A stretch of 64,000 nt of DNA. Source: Neurospora crassa OR74A (lineage: Eukaryota > Ascomycota > Sordariomycetes > Sordariales > Sordariaceae). The notes beneath the pieces are model-generated. The model did not search any database, was not told where the DNA came from, and worked only from the letters and a program-made list of their open reading frames with translations. This document shows positions 56,265 through 64,000 of the stretch, piece after piece; position 1 is the first letter of the stretch, and each line of letters opens with the position of its first letter. Both the position numbers and the translations under genes were made by a program. The stretch spans positions 3,658,001 to 3,722,000 of the forward strand of contig NC_026505.1 of assembly GCF_000182925.2 (NCBI RefSeq). The letters run 5' to 3'.

Positions 56265-57169
56265 AATCGCCAGCAAAGAGTATGGATGGGCCCAACCCAA
56301 GATGCGGAACATGGGAAAGGTGGAAAGCGAGATGTGGGAGAGGCTCTTGGACGTGGGCGTGGAAGTGACGAAACGGCCTAGTCGGATGTCTGCGAGCTGA
56401 GCTAAGCTGAAGCCCGACTACAGATAAAGAGGACGAGGAGGAGAAGGAGCAAAAGGAGCAGAAGAAGGGGAGTGTACGATATTGTATTTCAGTACAGTTG
56501 TGTACCACTATATTGGTCAACAAAAGATGGACTACAGGTAGATTCTGGATACAAGGACGAGGCGAGCATATCAAGCGTGTGAATTTTACCTATGAGGCGT
56601 AGGGCGGGATATCTATATCCATGGGTTGGGAGGAACGAGCTGGCCTCGAGGTAACAGCCTCGCTCAGCTTTGCTCTCTTCGTCACTTCATGGGCTCCGGT
56701 AACATAACATACCAAAGCCAGTACGTATTAACACAACGTTAGATGTCGAACTGGGACCAAAGGCTGAGCCGGTGAAAGCAAAACACGAACAGTCACTTTG
56801 GACTGTCAATGATGTGGTTGTTGATGTACTACATGGAGCAGACATGATATTGGGTACCGCGCCACGGAGACGGCAAATGCTGGGCAGACCACACGCCCCC
56901 AAGAACGCTTTCAATTCAATGCTCTTCCCCACTCCCGACCTGAATGCCAAAACTGCAAGCCCAATGGTACCCCATGCGTTCTGTGAACGCCATCGCATAT
57001 GCCTTCAAAACCAAATCTCCCCGCCCTTGCCGCCCGTACTTCCGGTCCCGAAGGAATTATCGCCGAGGTCATTGAATAAGAACAAGGAACACATAGAAAA
57101 GAGAAACAAAAAGGGTATCCGCAAAACGTGGGAGAACTCCCGTTTTGAATTCCTCTGCTTTACCCAGAC
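56265..57169. other. Convergent spacer SDHAF2 / DSN1
   Basis: This 0.9 kb lies between two 3' ends. A plus-strand frame from 56772 runs antisense into DSN1 and has no family resemblance. A further open stretch (56265-56400) after the SDHAF2 stop is GA-rich and probably untranslated. Confidence 0.6.
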
Positions 57170-58960
57170 TCAACCCCCCTCAGCAGGCAATATCCTCCCC
57201 AAACTCCTTAACACCTCGATAGTCGGCAAATCCCTCGTTCCCACTCTTCCCTTCTCCCTCTCCTCCCGCTCCTTCAGCCGGGCCGCGCTCAGCATAAGCA
57301 CCTGATCCGCCTCGCGGCCCGCCGTCGAGACCCGCATGTCGAGCTTGTGCACGCTATCGGCCAGGTGGTCGATCTTGAACTCGAGCGAGGACTGCACATT
57401 CTGCAGGCGTGATCGCGTCCGACGACGGAAGGAGCTGAAGGCTGTGTCGGGCTCAATCAGAGAGGCAAGGATTTTGGCTTCCTCGGCGTCGAGAAGTGAC
57501 GGTTCGGGTAGTGGTGCTTTGGCTGGGTCGGAGTCGGGGTATAGCGGTTCGAGGTCTGGGAGAGGTTTGGCCAGGGCTTGCCAGGCTTTTTTCTCTTCTT
57601 TTAGTCTGTTTGTGAATTGGTTAGCAAGGAAGATATCAGCAGGTGGGTGTCAGCGAAGAAAGCCCGTACCTTTTGATCTTCGCTTCGAGTTCGGCAATCT
57701 TGGCGTCGTGCTCGAGATTCCGCGGGTTTGGTTGTAGCACCACGGGAGGCTTCGGTGCTTCCTCTCTAGCAAACCAATCCGAGAATTCTGACCTCGCTCC
57801 AAAATCCTTGAGTAATTGGTCTTGTATCGCGCGCGCTGTAGACATCGTCAGCTATTTTTGCCCCACGCGCACCCAGCTTTAAGAAACTTGTTCGGCTCTC
57901 CTTACCTCCAAGAATTGCACTAGACCCATGACTCCCATGCGGTGGCTTCTCACTAAGAGCCCTTTCGCCGCACCACGTCAAAAGCTGCCTCATCCGCCTT
58001 GGCTCGCTCAGCCCCTCGGCTTCGATATGCTTGTAGAACTCGGACGGGTCGACCTCGCGATGCGGTATCGCACTATGCCCGTTCTCGATCAAGGAACTCG
58101 CTCGCCTTCCCCTCATCCCTAGGCTGCTCCGCCGACTGCCGCTTGCACCGCCCTTCTTCCGCATTTCTTTGTTCCGGTTGATGATTGGCGTGTCGCTGAG
58201 TGGTAGTACAATTTGCTGTGCCTCTGAAGAGCTTCCTCTCCCCCCTCCCCGTCCTCCTGTTCCTTTCCGGCCCTTGGTCCTCACATCCCTTGTGTCATCG
58301 ATGTCCATTGGCGTCGCCCCAACGAGATTTGGTCCATCCTCCTCCTCCTCGTCCTTCGGTTCTGGCACCGCGCGCATGCCGTTTACTGGTCGCGGTACCT
58401 CGTCATTCTTCTGTTGTTTTCGTGGGAGGCCTTTCCGACGACCTCTCGATTTAGGAGCAGCATCCTCCTCATTCACGGCGGATACCGCTGCTGAAGGCGT
58501 GGGTGCGGGCGGAGGCGCAGCAGAAGCAGCACCACCATTTGATTTTCGTTTCGACGTTCTCCTCGGTATCGGTCCGGAGATCTGCTGCTGTTGTGCGGCC
58601 GGTGGTGGTGGCGGCGGAGGCGACTCTTGCACAGGGGATGATGCGCGCTTCCTTGCGCTATTCTTTGGGGGTCTGCCGACGGGCTTTTTCGCAGGCACAG
58701 ATATCACCACTTGTTCATTTTCGGCGTCCTCTAACGTAGACGCTGGAGCTATTAGTGTGGTTCTGGCTCTCTTTGAGCCGCGTGTGAAGAGGAAATCGCC
58801 GTCTTGCTCGTCATATTCGGCTGCGTCACGTTTCGGGTTTGATGTCAGCTTGCATGTTTGAATCTCCCAGAGGGCCGAACAATCACATAATAGCATTGGA
58901 TTGAAGGACGGATTGCAGCTTACCCGCAAGGCGTTTGCTGCGCCTCTGGTTGCTGCTCAT
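57170..58960 (-). CDS. DSN1: DSN1/Mis13, Mis12 (MIND) kinetochore complex subunit
   Basis: The Mis12/MIND complex links the inner kinetochore to Ndc80 at the outer kinetochore. Exons 58960-58924, 58820-57906, 57835-57670 and 57605-57170 give 517 residues. The N-terminal 250 residues are disordered and rich in basic, Pro and Gly stretches. The Mis13 core starts at RRSSLGMRGRRASSLIENGH and continues IPHREVDPSEFYKHIEAEGL, then SEPRRMRQLLTWCGERALSE, then LLKDFG and a coiled coil (DAKIAELEAKIKRLKEEKKAW). The Ser/Arg-rich part before the core resembles the segment phosphorylated by Aurora B in other species; that is inference. The first exon (37 nt) and GTAAGC donor rebuild KRLAAEYDEQDGDFLFTRG. The assignment rests on the core signature and is firm. 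Confidence 0.92.
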
Positions 58961-61363
58961 GCTCAGGATTTGTAGCGGCTGACGGGTCCGTACGACAGTC
59001 GTCATGGATGGCGGGTTTTAAAGTACATAAACTCGAGTCGGAGCTGAAGAGAAGGCCGGGAGGTTTGAGAAGGTCGTCGCTTGCTTCGCAGATCCTATCG
59101 TGAGTTGGACGGCGGTGGATATGAATCGTGATGGTGATGTTTGATGTTGGGTTGCGACCGGGCCAAACCGACGTGAACGGAGCGCGTCTCCTCCTCCCCA
59201 ACTTGAATATGACACTCAAAGAAATGGTGCCAAATGGCGATCTGACGGAACCAGGGGGCCTGGGCGGCGGCTGGGTGGGCAAGCGGGCCACGGAGCACGG
59301 GTCACGGACGCGTCAATTCGGGCGGGCTTTGGATCTGGAACCTGGGGAGCAGTTGGACCGGTCGGTCAAGTGTGTGTCGCGATGCGGGGATGCTATGAGG
59401 ATCAGGCGTTACCAAAAATGACTGAAACCGGGTAATTCGTCTAAGGTATGCTGGTATTGTGCAATTGGTCGTATCGTCGTATCGCCGTCCTAGGCATTCA
59501 GTTTTGTCGCTGTGCTGCAAAGCATGGTCGCAGGTCTGAACGTGTTTCTTGGGCGCCGGGCGCGAACCGAAGTTGCGACCCTTTCGTTGGTTTGTTTATC
59601 GCGGGCAGGCTGTTCCAAGAAACGCTTGGACCACATCCCGCATACTCAATCCCAGTGCTGTTTCTTCACTGCTACCCCACATCCTGCGAGGCTGAAAAAT
59701 AGTGCATTTGACAACTCATTCATTCTCTCGCTTCGTCTGACGACAGACACACCATTGGCTGGGTTATAATGTCTAGCTCTTGGCAGTTAATACATACGCC
59801 TGGTGGCCCGCCTGGTGCTATCGTCGTCTGACTTCCGCTCGCTCAGATCAATCTTCAGATCGAGGCTCAATTGTCCATACACATACTCACGACCACCCTT
59901 CCTTCATTTGCGGTTCATTTATACCTAATCTTCAAGATACCAGACGTTAACATGCTCATTTATTCCACTTCATCTGTTATATCGCGTATAGATTATCCTT
60001 CAATGCGTCCGTTTGTTGAAAACTTCTCTCCGACGCCACTGCCCCGAACTATCCTCCTGATGGACGCCAGAAACTGCTGCCGCGTATAATTCTAACACGC
60101 TCATTGCCGTACTTTCAGCAAAATGATTTTTCTTGTGGTGCCTCGGGCATGACCGACCTAGCAAATACTGTCGCCTGTCTTGCCTACCCTTTCGTCTTCC
60201 GGGTTGTGCTACGTGCCTCAACATTAGCCAGTATCCGTAGGATGTAACGATCATCTTGTCATGTAAGACGGCTCTACAGATTGCTTTGATTTCGATGACG
60301 ATCTTCCATACAAATTCGGACTTCAAGCAGTTATTTGTGCGGTCTTCTTTCCCCCATCACAAGCCCAGGGATTGATTATTGTATGGTTGTCATATTTCTC
60401 CTGTCTCGTATCTCGCAAGATGATTCAATCCGTCATCATCACAATTACCAAGCGTCTCAGTGTATTTATGCGCCTTGAAATTTCCATGCCAGTTTCCCTT
60501 GTTGCCTACCAGCTACTAGCTAACCGTTACCTGAAAATACACCGTCATAATGAACCTGCTCGTATCGTGAGAGGCGCCTCACGGCAAACGCCAATGATGT
60601 ACACGCCATATAAACAAAGGATAATAATCGGTTCCCGGTTGAGACAAGGGGCATCAATCCAGGATCACTAAACTTGCAGCTTCTTGTGGTCTTCGCCGTG
60701 ACCAGAATTAAGAGAGCAAGCAGACCCCGAACTCACGCCCTTGTCTTCCGCTTGATAACCGCTTTACCAAATCGCTTTGAAGGAAAAACGCCTCACCAAA
60801 TTGCCTTCCTCCTCCCGCCCTCCTTCCTGTCCAGCCGTGTCCAGGTTCCTCCTCTCCTGCCACACCAAAAAGAGACAAGATAAAAAGAAAGGTTAAAAAT
60901 AAAAGCTAACAAAAAAGCAGCCCGAAACACCAGTGACGCCGGTTTTTGTATGCCCTCAAGACACCACATAGATACACAGACTAATGGCCAGAGGTAATGG
61001 TGCTGCACCGATTCAGGAGACCCTTAGCCACCCCTGGGTTTCCATGAACTTGACTAGCAAGATGCCTACTGGCTAGAACTCATACAATGCAGAGAATGGA
61101 AATGACTGTCCTTTGTTGTTTATGGTGCAGTCTCTAGAATCCGAACGTCGTAAGAATGTCGCGCCCCCCGTTTTGCACGCCGCCCAATGTTATTAACAGA
61201 AAGGACAGCCCGCGAATGGTCGGACCCAGTTGAGGTTGGATGGTAATTATCGTCAACGTGGGTGACATCCGAAAGGTCAAGTAGGTTAAGAAGACGACCC
61301 TCCTTGTCGGGAATCGTTGCCTGTTTCATCATCCAATATTGTCTCAACCTCCGCACCCCATCG
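58961..61363. other. Long gene-poor region between DSN1 and Atf1 genes
   Basis: This 2.4 kb lies between two minus-strand genes. Frames at 58920-59520 overlap on both strands, and those at 59871-60326 and 60372-61008 are short and of mixed composition. The last 200 bp may be the Atf1 3' untranslated region. I found no tRNA-like cloverleaf by eye and support no gene. Confidence 0.55.
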
Positions 61364-63245
61364 CTATGAGAATCGGCGAGGAGCAACATTCGGCGGCATG
61401 CCGACGGGCTGATTAGGTATGCCAGCTCCCATACCGTAGGGGTTCATCTGGTGACTAAATGGCTCGATGGCTTGCTGCATGAACGCACCATGGAGACCTT
61501 GCTGTTGCGTCACTGGACAGTCCTTGTGTGCGAGTAAAAGTGTCTTGAGATTGACCACTTCTTCCCGAAGCTGTGTTATTGTTGCAGTAAGGGCGTCATT
61601 CTCTGAACTGAACATCTCCACCTTTTGCTGGAGGTTAGCGAGCCACTGTTTCTTACGCTGCCGACATTTCAGAGCGGCAACCCTGCAAACTGTTAGTATC
61701 AAGTGTTTTCCAATGGCTAACATAACGAGTTTCACATACCTGTTCCGCTCCAGGAAGTTCTTGCGCTTTTCTTCTTCCGTCATCTTGGACTTTGAGCCCG
61801 TTCCGTCATCCTTGCCTGGCTTCGACTCGTCTTCCGAGCCTGAGTAGTCCATACCGTTGAGTGAAGAAACAGATCCGTTTGTCTTGGTCTTTTTATTGGC
61901 TGGAGTCTTGGCCGGAGTTTCTTCAGCCTTGCGACGGGAACCCGTCGTCGCTGCGCTTGTGGAGTTACGCTTCCCTTTGCCACGGGTATTAGGCCTGGCA
62001 AGTTCACTGTCGTCTGACCCGATGCTAACTTCACTGACACCACGTGCTGAGCTTCCTGCAATGGATACGTTCCCATTCATTTGTGGTGACGTGTTAACTG
62101 GTTGCACAGGAGGAGCCGGCACAGTGTGCGGGTGACTTGATGGAGGTGGCGGAGGTGCCGACACCACGTTAAATGATTGGCTTGGTGGCTGAGATGCGTT
62201 TCGTCCCTGTGCTAACATGAAAAGACCATTTGCCGCGTCGTTATCATGCGGGTCAAAGGGTCCAGTCGGTGGCTTCGTCTCAGGCTTCAGAGGCGGAATG
62301 CCATTGGGGAGATCGGAGGCGGGTTGTGACGTAATCGATGGCGGTTGCGATTGTTGTTGATGCTGATGTGCTGCTTGTTGTTGGGCCTGGGCCTGAGCTT
62401 GGGCCTTGGCGGCAGCGGCACTGATGGCGGTTCGGTGAAAGTCGATGGTTCCAGGCGTGGCAGCAGGGCCGGCAAGTTGTGCAAAGAGAGTCGAGTTAGG
62501 ACTCGGGGCAGGGAACATAGACCCGCTACCACCAGGCGTCAATCCTGTTCTGAGCGACGATTCGTTTGGCGTTGGGAAACCTCCGCGAATGTGGTCGCCA
62601 AAATAATCAGAGGTCGTTGGGCCCGACAGCATTGCCGGACTCAATGGGCCGGATCGCAACGAGTTGCTACCGCCCCAGGGGAAAGGTGTTGAGCCAGGAG
62701 GCAAGATGGATGATGGGGACGCTAGGGCGGCGACGGGCGGGAGTTTAGTACCGCCGGGCGTTTCGGGGGCACCACCGAAGGATTGCTCAAATGGGTTCGG
62801 CTCCAGGCTCAGGGAGCCGCTGATGGGGTTCTGCGAGAAGTAGTCGGAAGGGCTGTTCGTGGACTGTTGTTGCGCAGCGGGACGGGGCGGAGGCGCGAGT
62901 GGTTTGGCTGGTTCGGCATTGGTCGTCGACTCGGATGGCTTCAGGGGAGGTTCATGCTTCGATTCGGGGTGGCCATCTAGATGTGCAAAAATTGAGTTGG
63001 CAACGATGTCTCTCTTGATATACGGTACGAGCCGTTGACTCTTTCTCTATCTCTCTATCCTCCCTCTGCAGGGACGTAACGCGATAGCAGACGGGACGAC
63101 AGGGTGCTCGACGACGGGAATAGATGATGACGGTCGTGACAGGGAAGAAGCGACTCTACTCACCTTGTCGCGGTGGGGATGTCTTGTTGGATTGCTTGGG
63201 TGATTTGGACTCACCTCGGCCAGCGGCTCCAGTAGACGACCCCAT
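61364..63245 (-). CDS. atf1: Atf1/AtfA-type bZIP stress transcription factor
   Basis: The protein resembles fungal Atf1/AtfA (ATF/CREB family), the nuclear target of the Hog1/Sty1 stress MAP kinase that binds CRE sites. Exons 63245-63164, 62976-61740 and 61682-61364 give 545 residues. The N-terminal part has the stress-response region with SDYFSQNPISGSLSLEPNPF, then PGSTPFPWGG, then LRSGPLSPAMLSGPTTSDYF and RTGLTPGGSGSMFPAPSPNS, rich in Ser-Pro/Thr-Pro sites for a MAP kinase. The middle is Gln/Ala/Pro-rich. The bZIP is ERNRVAALKCRQRKKQWL followed by a Leu zipper (LQQKVEMFSSENDALTATI). The tail is MNPYGMGAGIPNQPVGMPP-rich. A 57-nt intron (61739-61683) cuts the basic region, between the invariant Asn and Arg. 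The start MGSSTGAAGRGESKSPK is the first ATG after the promoter. Confidence 0.95.
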
Positions 63246-64000
63246 GATGTCAATCCAAAACTTGCGGCGCCTTCGTGCTGCAACGGGTGCGGGTGCGGAT
63301 GCGAGCGACCAGAGGCCAGAGGGACACGACGGGGTGGGAAGGGAAAGTTGCGGACGACTATGAGGTCACAAAGGCGCAAGAGAGAAAGTGTAGGTAGAGG
63401 GCTGCACGCTATGTTCGTAATGCAGCGTCCTGTCCGCCTCGCGGCTGCGTTGCTAGTATCGGGGATCGTAAATACCTTACGTAGTTCCTCGCAACAAGGT
63501 GTTTCGTATGTGTGTGTGTGTGGAAGGAGAAAAGTCGAAGGTCAGGACTTGGGACAGACGTCAGGTATGACGTGGGAAAAGAGATGGCGCAAGGGAAATA
63601 AAAATGATGGGGCCCGCTCCCCGTCCAAGGCCCAGTGAGTAAGCACTGAGTGGCTAGTTGCCAGGTGCCAATCAGGGCAGCCAGAAGAGGGCCACGACCG
63701 AGGACTGAGCGCCGGGTTGAAGATACCCGACCCCCTGTTCGCCGGTTAGAGGTATTACTAAACAAAGGCCAAGGGGTCTGTTTTTTTTTTCCCTTTCCTT
63801 CTCGGTTTGGGGGGGTGAAAGTAAGCGCGCGACAAGGAAAAGAGAACTTGACGGGACCGCAAGAGAGTCCCAAAAAGAATTCCGACAAGGCGAGAATCGA
63901 AGGGGCTTCAGTTTTGGCAGCTCGGAACGCTATCTTTGGGGCTAGGAAAGAAACCGCACAAAACTCGGTTGGTGGGAGGGAAAAGTGGATGATGGATGGG
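63246..64000. other. Atf1 promoter and leader, to window end
   Basis: The 755 bp upstream of Atf1 contains a TG run (63508-63521) and a T run (63780-63790). The short frames overlap one another. Leader and promoter are the likeliest content; no gene is supported. Confidence 0.55.

Noticed and set aside
1-64000. Biosynthetic gene cluster, transposon, virus-like element or CRISPR array
   Set aside because: No polyketide synthase, nonribosomal synthetase, terpene enzyme, transposase, reverse transcriptase, long terminal repeat pair or spaced repeat array was seen on either strand.

Overview
The window is nuclear chromosomal DNA of a filamentous ascomycete, most likely a member of the Sordariales close to Neurospora or Sordaria. 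The reasons are short spliceosomal introns (about 50-260 nt) with GTRNGT donors and CTAAC or CTGAC branch sites, no operons, long untranslated intergenic stretches with microsatellites, and fungal-type versions of every recognisable protein (fungal ERG4, SIN kinase with a C-terminal helical-repeat half, Atf1-type bZIP with an N-terminal stress-response region). Placement in the Neurospora lineage rests on recalled protein sequences and was not checked by a search. No transposon, virus-like element, AT-rich RIP island, tRNA, rRNA or CRISPR array was recognised.

Left part (1-12 kb): SMC1 cohesin subunit (minus, cut by the window start), the GPC1 glycerophosphocholine acyltransferase (plus), then an accessory patch holding two tandem orphan genes that are diverged paralogues of each other with matching gene architecture. 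Next (12-25 kb): a long coiled-coil protein, transketolase, a BMT6-like rRNA methyltransferase and a Sac2/INPP5F-type phosphoinositide phosphatase. Then (25-35 kb) SNU13 and the V-ATPase proteolipid VMA3 as a divergent pair, the sterol reductase ERG4, and a four-helix claudin-like membrane protein with unusually long loops.

Right part (35-64 kb): the septation-initiation kinase (Cdc7/SepH type, 11 exons), a disordered conserved fungal protein, dihydrofolate synthase (FOL3), a DUF218 protein, an alpha/beta hydrolase, an HD-domain hydrolase, U1-C of the U1 snRNP, ERV25 of the p24 cargo-receptor family, the SDH assembly factor SDHAF2, the kinetochore protein DSN1/Mis13, and the stress bZIP regulator Atf1.

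The genes are independent housekeeping or regulatory genes and not a pathway cluster. Themes recur: chromosome segregation and septation (SMC1, DSN1, SIN kinase), splicing (SNU13, U1-C), membrane lipids (GPC1, ERG4, Sac2-like) and endomembrane function (VMA3, ERV25). I worked out splice structures by hand for the intron-containing genes; in each the summed complete exons keep the frame. The most novel-looking item is the tandem orphan pair at 8.1-11.3 kb. The most interesting regulatory structures are exons and introns whose skipping or retention would keep the reading frame in key domains (Atf1 basic region, SIN kinase helix C, ERG4 C terminus).
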